The position numbers and the translations under genes were made by a program. The notes under the pieces were generated by a model. That model was not told the DNA's origin, made no database searches, and worked only from the letters and a program-made list of their open reading frames with translations. A stretch of 64,000 bases of DNA. Source: Myxococcus sp046520405 (GTDB lineage Bacteria > Myxococcota > Myxococcia > Myxococcales > Myxococcaceae). The stretch lies in contig JBKGHI010000001.1 of assembly GCA_046520405.1 (NCBI GenBank), forward strand, positions 117,661 through 181,660, in the 5' to 3' direction. Positions 26,557 through 34,277 of this stretch are shown here, piece by piece. Positions within the stretch are counted from its first letter, which is position 1, and every line of letters starts with the position of its first letter.

Positions 26557-27855
26557 ATGCGGCGATTTGGAATGATGCTGGGGCTCCTGGGGTGCGTGGG
26601 ATGCGCGACCGCCACGCCACGCGAGGTATCTCCAGCCGGTACAACCCGGAGACGGGGCGGCACGAGACGCCCACGCACGAGTTCGTCTATGCGCTACTAC
26701 ATCCAGGGAGAGCGGCTCGGGCCCCGGCAGGCACTCGTTCGAGTCTTTCGCATCCGGTACACCCAGGAGGGGGGCTTCAACGCGGAGATATCCGGCCGGT
26801 CCGGCGCGCGGGCCTCCGTGCCGGCTGCCTTCAGCAACATTCCGGGGCTGGAGGGATACCGTCCTGCGCACGGCTACCGAGACATGAGCATCGAGGAGAA
26901 GCTCCTGGAGCTGCTGGAGATGGCTCCCGCGCTGGAGCTGGTGGGCGGCAACGCCCCCATTCCCCTTGAGTCGCTGGTGATGGGGAACTCAGGCGAGAAG
27001 GGGAGGGGCGCGGTCACCTCCACCGCTCCCGCGTGTGGCGCTCCCGTGGAGGGCGCCTCATCCCTGTTCTCCGCGGGCGGCGTCCTGCTCGTGGCGGACC
27101 CCCTGGGCACGCAGGAGGTGCCGTCCACGGCGCTGCGGATGGTGTGCGAGGCCGCGGCCCAGGAGCTGCCGGTGACGCTGGCGCTGTCCATTCCCGCCTC
27201 CGAGCAGCCGCTCCTCGAGCACTACCTTTCCAGCGACGGCGCTTCCGCGGCCGTTGAGACGCTCCTTTCGGAGAGCGCTTTCTGGCGACGGACCTACCAG
27301 GACGGACGCAGCAGCCACGCCATGCTGTGGCTCGTCGAGCACGCTCGCCGCTTGCGCGCCTCCGGAAAGGATGTGGCCGTGGCCGCCATCGACTCCGACA
27401 GGGCCCAGGGTAATGAGCGCGAGGCGCAGATGGTCCAGCACCTGCTGAACGCCCAGGCGAAGCGTCCCCAGGCCTGGACACTGGTGCTCACGGGCAGCGT
27501 TCACGCGCGCACCACGAAGGTGAGCTGAGATTGCGACTTCGAGCCCATGGGGGCTCGCGTGCTCCGTGCCTTGCCCTCGGTGCGTGCCCTGGACGTGGGC
27601 TTCCAGCGCGGCACCCAGTTCGCCTGCCGCTACAACGTCTGGAACGAGGAGGTGGCGTGCAACGTCTTCGGCATCAGCCCGACGCTCGAGGCATGGCAGT
27701 CCTCCAAGCAGGCCGCTGGCCTGAAGCGCTTCACGTCCCAGGAGCCCCACGGATTCCACGGCCGGCTCTACCTGGGCTCGTTGACGGCATCGCCTCCCGC
27801 GCTCATGGCTCCGCGCGAGGTCACCACCGTCAACAACGCACCCGCCACGCAGTGA
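26557..27855 (+). pseudogene. Large lipoprotein gene interrupted by an in-frame TGA
   Basis: The start MRRFGMMLGLLGCVGCAT, after GGAGGACGCG, gives a lipoprotein signal. The frame runs to TGA at 27526-27528 and continues in the same frame with strong coding bias to 27855 (GARVLRALPSVRALDVGFQR, then GISPTLEAWQSSKQAAG). The stop falls where Trp (TGG) would fit. NEREAQMVQHLLNAQ and LVLTGSVHARTTK recall the C-terminal part of ChaN/Tiki-like haem-binding or peptidase-fold lipoproteins, a weak similarity. Around 26645-26690 another frame (YNPETGRHETPTHEFVYALL) looks as good as the main one, so a second lesion near the N-terminus is possible. Confidence 0.6.
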
Positions 27856-27909
27856 CGGAGCGCCACGGCACCGAATGGCGCGTGCGGCGCACGGCACTTC
27901 TGGCCGCCT

Positions 27910-28320
27910 TCAGTCGGCCGCCGCCGCCGCCAGCAGCGCGCGATATTCGGCGTAGCCCGCCTCCAGCGCCGCAATCATTTCCTCGACAGGCGCCGAGACA
28001 TTGCTGCCGGCCATGTCGCCGATTCGCGCGTTGCCGTCTTTGATGACGATCGCGAAGCTGCCGTGCGACAGCCGCAACGGGTAGACCAAAGGTTCGCGGG
28101 CCCGCAGACGCGCGGGACCGTCGCCCAGAACGCCTTCGGAGGCGAACTTGATGCTGTCGTCAATCAGGACGGAGGCGCCATCGTCAGCGATTTCGACACC
28201 GCCGATGGGGTCGTCGTCCAGATGGGCTCGAGCCCGCAGCGACGCATCGTCGAGCAGTTCCTTTGCGAGATGGCGTTGCCCATTGACCCAGGCGAAAGCA
28301 GATGCACGGATTCCCGTCAT
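27910..28320 (-). CDS. Hypothetical cytoplasmic protein
   Basis: 136 residues starting MTGIRASAFAWVNGQRHLAK; AGGAGAGGGG lies about 10 bases upstream. The sequence is acidic and soluble, with VEIADDGASVLIDDSIKFAS in the middle and a helical C-terminus (PVEEMIAALEAGYAEYRALL). No family is recognised and no signal peptide is present. It faces the interrupted lipoprotein gene and lies downstream of the NmrA-like gene on the same strand, 122 bases away. Confidence 0.5.
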   Translation of the reverse strand: MTGIRASAFAWVNGQRHLAKELLDDASLRARAHLDDDPIGGVEIADDGASVLIDDSIKFASEGVLGDGPARLRAREPLVYPLRLSHGSFAIVIKDGNARIGDMAGSNVSAPVEEMIAALEAGYAEYRALLAAAAAD

Positions 28321-28442
28321 GCTGCACGACCCCTCTCCTGGCGCTCCATCGCGTGGCCAATGGTTAGCAGGTCTTTCACGGTCCGTGGAGTCGCCCGCCA
28401 GGTGGCGCCGCGGGGAGGGGAGCGCCTCGTTCAAATAAGAGG

Positions 28443-29357
28443 TCAGGCCCGTCCGCGATGCAGGCGCACCCAGGTCTCGAAGCGCATGGGCGACAGGCCG
28501 TAGGCGCGCGCGAGTTCGGGCCGGGCCAGCAGCGGGGCGACGTTCATGTACGTCAGGCCTCGCGCCACGCCGGGATGCAGACCGGCCGCGGCGGCCTCCT
28601 CAACCGTGCCGGATTGGACCGTGTACTCCTTGCCGTCAATGCGCGAGAGGACCTCTACAATCTGGGGAAGCGTGAGCACGTCACCCGCCAGCGGCAGCGT
28701 CACGCCATTGAACGTGGCAGGGTTTCTGATTGCCGCCGCGGCCGCATTGCCGACGTCTTCCGGTGCAATCAGCGCAAGGGGTCGTTCGGTCCTGATGACC
28801 GTGAGCAATCGGCGCCCGTCGACGAATCCGGCGGGATCCAACATGGCGTGATCCATGAACGTGGCGGGCAGGACGAGGGTCCAGTGCTTGAAGCCCGCGG
28901 TGCGTACGAGGTCGCAGGTGGCGAGCTTGTTCTCCCAGTACGTCTCGTGCGACTTCCAGCGCCCCTCCGCCCAGCCCTCGACATTGCGGTGGTCGCCGAC
29001 ACCGGCGGTCGCGGTGTGCACGTACGTCTCGACGCCCTCGGCGAGCGCGGCTTCGACGAGGTTCCTCCCTTGCTGGACCTCCTTGCTGTGGTCAATGCCG
29101 GTCGCGGAGACGATGGGGGCCTGCATCGAGAAGACGGCCCGTGCCCCGGCGCAGGCGGCGCGCAACGACGCAGGATTGTCGAGGTCCCCGACGACCACCT
29201 CCGCGCCAGCCGCCGCGAGGGCCTCGGCGTTTGGCGCCTCTGGATTGCGCACCAGCACGCGCACCGGGACGCCGCCTTCGGCCAGCAGCGCCCGGGCGGT
29301 GGCGCCGCCCTGACGCCCCGTGGCAGCCGTGACGAGAACGAAACCGGTGCTGCTCAT
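28443..29357 (-). CDS. NmrA-like NAD(P)-binding protein
   Basis: 304 residues. LVTAATGRQGGATARALLAE is the glycine-rich NAD(P)-binding loop of the NmrA/HSCARG group of atypical short-chain dehydrogenases. VVGDLDNPASLRAACAGARA and YWENKLATCDLVRTAGFKHW follow the family layout, and the usual YxxxK catalytic pair is not evident. Such proteins sense NADP(H) or reduce quinones and related substrates. It is divergent from a TetR gene; the 102-base spacer holds a promoter and two G/C-rich operator-like repeats. Confidence 0.85.
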   Translation of the reverse strand: MSSTGFVLVTAATGRQGGATARALLAEGGVPVRVLVRNPEAPNAEALAAAGAEVVVGDLDNPASLRAACAGARAVFSMQAPIVSATGIDHSKEVQQGRNLVEAALAEGVETYVHTATAGVGDHRNVEGWAEGRWKSHETYWENKLATCDLVRTAGFKHWTLVLPATFMDHAMLDPAGFVDGRRLLTVIRTERPLALIAPEDVGNAAAAAIRNPATFNGVTLPLAGDVLTLPQIVEVLSRIDGKEYTVQSGTVEEAAAAGLHPGVARGLTYMNVAPLLARPELARAYGLSPMRFETWVRLHRGRA

Positions 29358-29373
29358 GGACCGCTCCTTTTAA

Positions 29374-29387
29374 GTGGGGGACCCCAC
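29374..29387. promoter_or_regulatory. Proximal operator of the NmrA-like gene
   Basis: GTGGGG-GA-CCCCAC has perfect 6-bp arms, 16 bases before the NmrA-like start. On the minus strand it reads AAACGGTGGGGTCCCCCAC, close to the distal copy at 29414-29423, so both probably bind the same TetR protein. Confidence 0.5.
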
Positions 29388-29403
29388 CGTTTATTTTCGT
29401 GGT

Positions 29404-29432
29404 TGAATACGGAGGGGGCCCCCGTTTGTCAA
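29404..29432 (-). promoter_or_regulatory. Promoter of the NmrA-like gene with operator in the spacer
   Basis: On the minus strand TTGACA (29432-29427) is a perfect -35 hexamer. After exactly 17 bases comes TATTCA (29409-29404) as a -10. The spacer contains GGGGGCCCCC (29414-29423), a perfect palindrome, so a bound repressor would block RNA polymerase. Confidence 0.55.
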
Positions 29433-29459
29433 GGAAGGGGGCCCGAGGAGAGGAGCGCC

Positions 29460-30011
29460 GTGGAGAAGGTGAAGCCGTTGCGAGCGGATGGGCGACGCAA
29501 CCGGGAACGGATTGTCGCGGCCGCGGAGGAGCTGGTGGCGAGGGATGGCGCGCAGGCGTCGCTGGAGGAGATTGCCCGGAAGGCGGGGGTGGGCTCGGCG
29601 ACCTTGCACCGGCACTTCCCGTCGCGGCAGGCGTTGCTGGAGGCGGTCTTCCGCGACGGCGTCGCGCAGCTCTGCGCGCGTGCTGCCGCGCAGCCGGGCG
29701 AGAATCCCGCCGCTGAGCTGGCGGCCTGGCTTGAAGAAGTGGCGGTCTACACGGCGGCCCATCGTGGGCTCGCCGCCGCGCTGCTGACGGGCCCGGATGG
29801 CCTCTCGGCCGAAGAAATCTGCTGCACCGACATGCTGCTCGACGTGTTGCGCGTGCTGGTGGCACGGGCGTCAGCGGTGGGGGCGATTCACGCCAGCGCG
29901 ACCACGGAGGACTTGATGGTGCTGGCGAACTCGATTGCCATCGCCAACGAAGGCGATCCGCTCACCACGCGCCGGGTGCTGCGCCTCTCGCTTTCCGGCA
30001 TCCGGCCGTGA
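29460..30011 (+). CDS. TetR family transcriptional regulator
   Basis: 183 residues from GTG at 29460, preceded by AGGAGCGCC. NRERIVAAAEELVARDGAQA and LEEIARKAGVGSATLHRHFP form the DNA-binding domain at about residues 12-58. The C-terminal half has the helical effector fold (ICCTDMLLDVLRVLVARASA). It is divergent from the NmrA-like gene and is expected to repress it and itself through the two G/C-rich palindromes. A long-armed terminator follows the gene. Confidence 0.88.
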   Translation: MEKVKPLRADGRRNRERIVAAAEELVARDGAQASLEEIARKAGVGSATLHRHFPSRQALLEAVFRDGVAQLCARAAAQPGENPAAELAAWLEEVAVYTAAHRGLAAALLTGPDGLSAEEICCTDMLLDVLRVLVARASAVGAIHASATTEDLMVLANSIAIANEGDPLTTRRVLRLSLSGIRP

Positions 30012-30068
30012 AAGCGGGCGCAAGATGTGGGCATCACCGGCGGCCTCTTGGAGGCCTTCTTTGAAGCC

Positions 30069-30114
30069 TCGCCAGTTCGAGCAGGCTCCGGAGGGACCCC
30101 GCTCGAACTGGCGA
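30069..30114. terminator. Bidirectional terminator with 14-bp perfect arms
   Basis: TCGCCAGTTCGAGC (30069-30082) and GCTCGAACTGGCGA (30101-30114) are perfect complements around an 18-base loop, between the convergent tetR and enoyl-CoA hydratase genes. It can fold identically from either strand. Short runs of T/A flank it but there is no long T-tract. Confidence 0.65.
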
Positions 30115-30133
30115 TTCCAACCTCAGCGAGGAC

Positions 30134-30913
30134 TCAGCCCTTGCGCTTGCCCTCGGCCTCGAGCTGCTTGCCGTAGGCCTCGGTCTTCTGCGCGAAGTTG
30201 CCGCTCGCGAGCACCATGCCCTCGGCGAAGAGCGAGCCCATGCCCACGATGTTCATGTTCTGCTGCAGGTACTGGTTGAGCCACTTCTTCGTCATCTTCA
30301 GGCCGAGCGCATCGTACGAGAGGAGCTTCTTGATGAGCGCGTCGACCTCGGCGTCGAGCTGGTCCACGGGGGCGACCTTGTTGATGAGGCCAATCTCGTA
30401 GGCTTCCTTCGCCGTCGCCGCGCGGTCGGTCATCAGGAACTCGCGCGCCCGGCTCAGGCCAATCCGCGTTGGCCACAGCAGCGCGCCGCCGTCGCCCGGA
30501 GGCACGCCGAAGCCGGAGAGGTGCGGGTCGCTGAACGTGGCGTCCTCGCTCGCGTAGACGAAGTCACAGGCCAGCGCGATGGACGCGCCCATGCTGTGCG
30601 CACCCGGCGCGTACACCTTGGCGATGGTGACCTTCTCGCAGTTGATCTGGTCTCGGACGATGTCCTCGGCCTCCTTGAAGATTTGCAGCATGTCATTGTA
30701 GATGCCGAGCTTCTTCACCCACTCGAACTCGTACTTCTCGGGCGCGAGGAAGGACTTGTTCTTTCCCGTCACGACCACGACCCGGCAGTCGGACTCGTGC
30801 GCCCGGCGGAACACGCGGGCGAGACCCGCGTGCGTCTTTCCGTTGAGACCTCCAATCTCAATGGTGAAGACATCGTCCTTCTCGGTGATATCGATAAGGC
30901 CATACTCCGACAT
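30134..30913 (-). CDS. Enoyl-CoA hydratase/isomerase (crotonase family)
   Basis: 259 residues starting MSEYGLIDITEKDD after AAGGAGCACCCC. The crotonase fold is shown by CRVVVVTGKNKSFLAPEKYE, the oxyanion-hole segment APGAHSMGASIALACDFVYA, and SDPHLSGFGVPPGDGGALLW. The position used by the usual hydratase catalytic Glu (after FGV) holds Pro-Gly-Asp-Gly, so the exact reaction (hydration, isomerisation or hydrolysis) is uncertain. It is the second gene of an operon, 29 bases after an acyl-CoA ligase, and should act on the CoA thioester that enzyme makes. Confidence 0.85.
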   Translation of the reverse strand: MSEYGLIDITEKDDVFTIEIGGLNGKTHAGLARVFRRAHESDCRVVVVTGKNKSFLAPEKYEFEWVKKLGIYNDMLQIFKEAEDIVRDQINCEKVTIAKVYAPGAHSMGASIALACDFVYASEDATFSDPHLSGFGVPPGDGGALLWPTRIGLSRAREFLMTDRAATAKEAYEIGLINKVAPVDQLDAEVDALIKKLLSYDALGLKMTKKWLNQYLQQNMNIVGMGSLFAEGMVLASGNFAQKTEAYGKQLEAEGKRKG

Positions 30914-30942
30914 GGGGTGCTCCTTCCTGGGGTGTACGTGCT

Positions 30943-32577
30943 TCAGCCGTCGATGGCGCGTGGCGAGCCTGCGCGGGCGCGCAGCTCGAACTTCTGGATC
31001 TTCCCGGTCGAGGTCCGGGGCAGCGGGCCGAAGACGACCGCGCGCGGTACCTTGAAGCCGGAGAGCCGTTCCTTGCAGAAGGCGATGATGTCCTCGGCGG
31101 CGGCCTGGGCCCCGGGGCGAAGCTCGATGAACGCGCACGGCGTCTCGCCCCACTTCGGGTCGGGCTGCGCGACCACCGCGGCTCCGACCACCGCGGGGTG
31201 CCGGTAGAGGACGTCCTCGACCTCGATGCTCGAGATGTTCTCGCCGCCGGAGATGATGATGTCCTTGCTCCGGTCCTTGAGCTTCACGTACCCATCCGGC
31301 GACAGCACGCCGAGGTCGCCGGTGTGGAACCATCCGCCGGCGAACGCCGCGCCGGTGGCCGTGGGGTTCTTGAGGTAGCCCTTCATGGTGATGTTTCCGC
31401 GGAACATCACCTCGCCCATGGTCTCCCCGTCCGCGGGCACCGGCTGCATCGTCGCCGGGTCCAGCACGGTGATGGCCTCCTGGAGGTGGTAACGCGCGCC
31501 CTGCCGGGCATTGAGGCGCGCCCGTTCGGAGATGGGCAGCGCGTTCCAGCGCTCGTGCTTCTCGCAGACCGCCGCAGGGCCGTAGACCTCGGTGAGGCCG
31601 TAGACGTGGGTGAGGTCGATGCCGAGATTCTCCATCGCCTCGATCATCGCGGCGGGCGGCGCGGCGCCGGCGACCATGCCCGACACCCGGTGGGAGATGC
31701 CCTGTCCGTGCGTGGCGGCGGCGGCGATGAGCATCGAGTGCACGATGGGCGCGCCGCAGTAGTGGGTGACGCGGTGCTCACGGATGAGGTCGAAGCACGT
31801 CGGCGCATCCACCTTGCGCAGGCACACGTTCGTCCCCGCGCGGGCGGCGACGGTCCACGCGAAGCACCACCCGTTGCAGTGGAAGAGGGGCAGCGTCCAC
31901 AAGTAGACCGGGTGCTTGGGCAGGTCCCACTCGAGGATGTTGGAGGTGGCGTTCAGGAACGCGCCCCGGTGGTGGTAGACGACGCCCTTCGGGTCACCGG
32001 TGGTGCCCGAGGTGTAGTTGAGGCAGATGGCGTCCCATTCGTCGTTGGGGCCGGCGTAGACGAACGAAGGGTCGCCCTCGGCGAGCAGCGCCTCGTAGCC
32101 GAGCCCCGGCGCGGGCGGCAGGCCGAGCTCGGGCGCGTCGACGTCGATGACGAGGATGTCGCGTCCGAGGCGGTCGACAGCCGCGCTGGCCACCGCGGCG
32201 AGTTCGCGGTCGACGAGCAGCGCCTTGGCCTCGCCATGCGCCAGCATGAAGGCGATGCTCTGGGCGTCGAACCGGGTGTTGAGGGCGTTCAGCACCGCGC
32301 CGCTCATCGGCACCCCGAAGTGCGCCTCGATGAGCGCCGGGACGTTGGGCATGAGCGCCGCCACCGTGTCGCCCCGGCCGATGCCTCGCTTCCGCAGCGC
32401 GCTCGCCAGCCGCCGGCAGCGCGCGTCCGTCTCTCGCCACGTCTGCCTCAGCGCGCCGTGGATGATTGCCACGCGCTCGGGGTGCACCGCTGCCGCGCGC
32501 GCCAGGAACGTCATCGGCGTCAGCTGGACGAAGTTCGCGTCGTTCTTCTCGAGGCCGAGGTCGTAGATGGATGCCAT
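30943..32577 (-). CDS. Acyl-CoA synthetase (AMP-forming)
   Basis: 544 residues, full length for the class I adenylate-forming family. The ATP-binding loop is YTSGTTGDPKGVVYHH, the A5 motif is HVYGLTEVYGP, the hinge is GWFHTGDLGVLSPDGYVKLK DRSKD (split here for length), and the catalytic lysine lies in LPRTSTGKIQKFELR. It activates a carboxylic acid to an acyl-CoA. Similarity is to medium/long-chain and methylmercaptopropionate-type ligases; the substrate cannot be named. It heads an operon with an enoyl-CoA hydratase, giving an activate-then-process pair. A divergent AraC regulator follows the 254-base spacer. Confidence 0.88.
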   Translation of the reverse strand: MASIYDLGLEKNDANFVQLTPMTFLARAAAVHPERVAIIHGALRQTWRETDARCRRLASALRKRGIGRGDTVAALMPNVPALIEAHFGVPMSGAVLNALNTRFDAQSIAFMLAHGEAKALLVDRELAAVASAAVDRLGRDILVIDVDAPELGLPPAPGLGYEALLAEGDPSFVYAGPNDEWDAICLNYTSGTTGDPKGVVYHHRGAFLNATSNILEWDLPKHPVYLWTLPLFHCNGWCFAWTVAARAGTNVCLRKVDAPTCFDLIREHRVTHYCGAPIVHSMLIAAAATHGQGISHRVSGMVAGAAPPAAMIEAMENLGIDLTHVYGLTEVYGPAAVCEKHERWNALPISERARLNARQGARYHLQEAITVLDPATMQPVPADGETMGEVMFRGNITMKGYLKNPTATGAAFAGGWFHTGDLGVLSPDGYVKLKDRSKDIIISGGENISSIEVEDVLYRHPAVVGAAVVAQPDPKWGETPCAFIELRPGAQAAAEDIIAFCKERLSGFKVPRAVVFGPLPRTSTGKIQKFELRARAGSPRAIDG

Positions 32578-32831
32578 GTGCTTGCCGAGGGAAGTCGGAG
32601 GCCACTGCCGAACTGCTCAGCACGGTAACGGCGCGACTCGAGGTGGTCTTGAATGCCTCGGAGGCCCGGATGGAACGATTCGGACGACGCGTCGCGGCAG
32701 CACCACGCACTCACGGTGAGCCATGTCTCGTGACAGCCCGTCGTCCGCTGCCCGGCAGTCCCTTCAAGCAGGCACCTTCCGGTGAGCGGTTGCGGTTTCC
32801 AGAGGTGGGCTTCGGCGCTAGCCTTCGTGGC

Positions 32832-33743
32832 ATGGGCATGGCCTCCGCAGCGCACACGAAGGTCCGCCTCGACGACCTGGTGCGGACCACGGCCAACTAC
32901 TCGGCGTGGCTCGAGGGCACCTCCGCGACCGCGACACAGGTCGGCGTGCACGGCTTCCGGTTCGACGCCCACCAGCAGATGACGGGCGTGGTGCTCGACA
33001 CCTTCCACGTCCTCCTCTGCCTGGGCGGGCGCGCGTCGATTCGTCGAATCATGAACGACTCGGTCGAGGTGATGGACCTGGGCCCCGGCGACGTGCTGGT
33101 CAACCCGATGGCGATGTCGCTGCGCTGGAGTTGGTCGGGGGCGGTCGAGGTGCTCAACATCGCGGTGCACCCTGGCTACCTCGAGGAGGTGGTCCGTGAG
33201 TCGATGGGGGGCCTGGTGCGACTGCGCCCGCGAGCCATCCCGTATGCGCCCGATCCATCACTCGTTCATCTGGGGTGCGAGCTGCACCGCGAGGTCGCCA
33301 CGCCCGACCTGCTTGGGGCGCAACGAGGGGCCCGGGCGGTCGGCGAGCGCATCGCGCTCCACCTGCTGCGCAACTACGTTGATATCGAGCGCACCGGCCA
33401 CGACCGCACCTTCAGCGCCGAGGAGCGGCGGGCGCTGCTGGACTACATCGAGGCGCGGCTCGACAAACCGGTGCGCGTCGAGCACCTCGCGGCGCTGGTG
33501 CGCCTGGGCGAGCACCACTTCTCACGCACCTTCCGGGCGACCTTCGGCCTGGCCCCACACGCCTGGCTTCGAGAGCGGCGCCTGGAGCGCGCCCGCGAGC
33601 TCCTGGTCACCACTGACGGTTCAATTCTGAGCATCGCGATGGCCACCGGCTTCGCGGACCAGAGCCACCTCACACGCTGCTTTGGCGCACGCTACGGCAC
33701 CACCCCGGCGGCGTTGCGTGGTGGCCGACAACGGCCGACCTGA
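32832..33743 (+). CDS. AraC family regulator
   Basis: 303 residues starting MGMASAAHTKVRLDDL. The N-terminal 190 residues include a cupin-like ligand region (LGPGDVLVNPMAMSLRWSWS). The C-terminal 100 residues carry two helix-turn-helix motifs (VRVEHLAALVRLGEHHFSRT, ILSIAMATGFADQSHLTRCF), the AraC signature. It is divergent from the acyl-CoA ligase operon and probably activates it in response to a related carboxylic acid. The open frame extends upstream without a good start. Confidence 0.85.
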   Translation: MGMASAAHTKVRLDDLVRTTANYSAWLEGTSATATQVGVHGFRFDAHQQMTGVVLDTFHVLLCLGGRASIRRIMNDSVEVMDLGPGDVLVNPMAMSLRWSWSGAVEVLNIAVHPGYLEEVVRESMGGLVRLRPRAIPYAPDPSLVHLGCELHREVATPDLLGAQRGARAVGERIALHLLRNYVDIERTGHDRTFSAEERRALLDYIEARLDKPVRVEHLAALVRLGEHHFSRTFRATFGLAPHAWLRERRLERARELLVTTDGSILSIAMATGFADQSHLTRCFGARYGTTPAALRGGRQRPT

Positions 33744-34277
33744 CGTCGCGCGCCTGAAGTAGGCGATGGCTGCTTCCGCGGAAGCAGTCGGGCGGCGAGG
33801 GCGAACGCGGTGCTCGGCCTGTCGTTCGCCCCCCGGACTGGCCCCCCCGCATGGAGCACCTGTGCCCAGCAGGCTGACGGTGCCGCGATGCGGCATGGCC
33901 AGGTCCGCTCGGTGGCTCAATCGCTGTCAGTGGGCTGCCTTGAAATTCTGGCTGCCCCTTATTGACGAAGTGCCAATAGTGTCCCATCGTTTCGATGACG
34001 ATGCGCCGCAAAGCCACACCCATGACCGCGCGACATGTCGCGAGCCTCGTGCTCCCCCAGGCCGAGGCGCGCGACATTCGCACCGTGAGCATGGCTTTGC
34101 GGACACGCTCTGCGAGGCGCCCGACGATGAACCTCCGCGCGCCCTTCCGCCTCGCCGCCAGAGATGCCCGCTGCGGTCGCCGCCGACGTGGTGGTGGCGC
34201 CGTCGCGGGTTCCACCTGCTTCCCACTGCGCGGTGCCGGTGGCGAAGCGGGAGCACGCCGCGAAGCAGGAGGAACTC
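33744..34277. other. Gene-free stretch with a perfect palindrome
   Basis: 534 bases between the AraC stop and the RoxA-like start. Open frames here lack ribosome binding sites. The only clear structure is the 18-bp palindrome at 33770-33787. Confidence 0.45.
33770..33787. terminator. 18-bp perfect palindrome after the AraC gene
   Basis: CTGCTTCCGCGGAAGCAG is fully self-complementary and begins 27 bases after the AraC stop. It could terminate that transcript, or be an operator for the downstream gene. There is no T-run. Confidence 0.35.

Noticed and set aside
31198..32628. 476-codon open frame antisense to the acyl-CoA ligase
   Set aside because: Shadow of a complete adenylate-forming enzyme; no domain on the opposite strand.
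34000..34277. In-frame upstream extension of the RoxA-like gene
   Set aside because: AGGAGG directly precedes the ATG at 34278 and the signal peptide follows; the upstream extension is Arg/Ala-rich.
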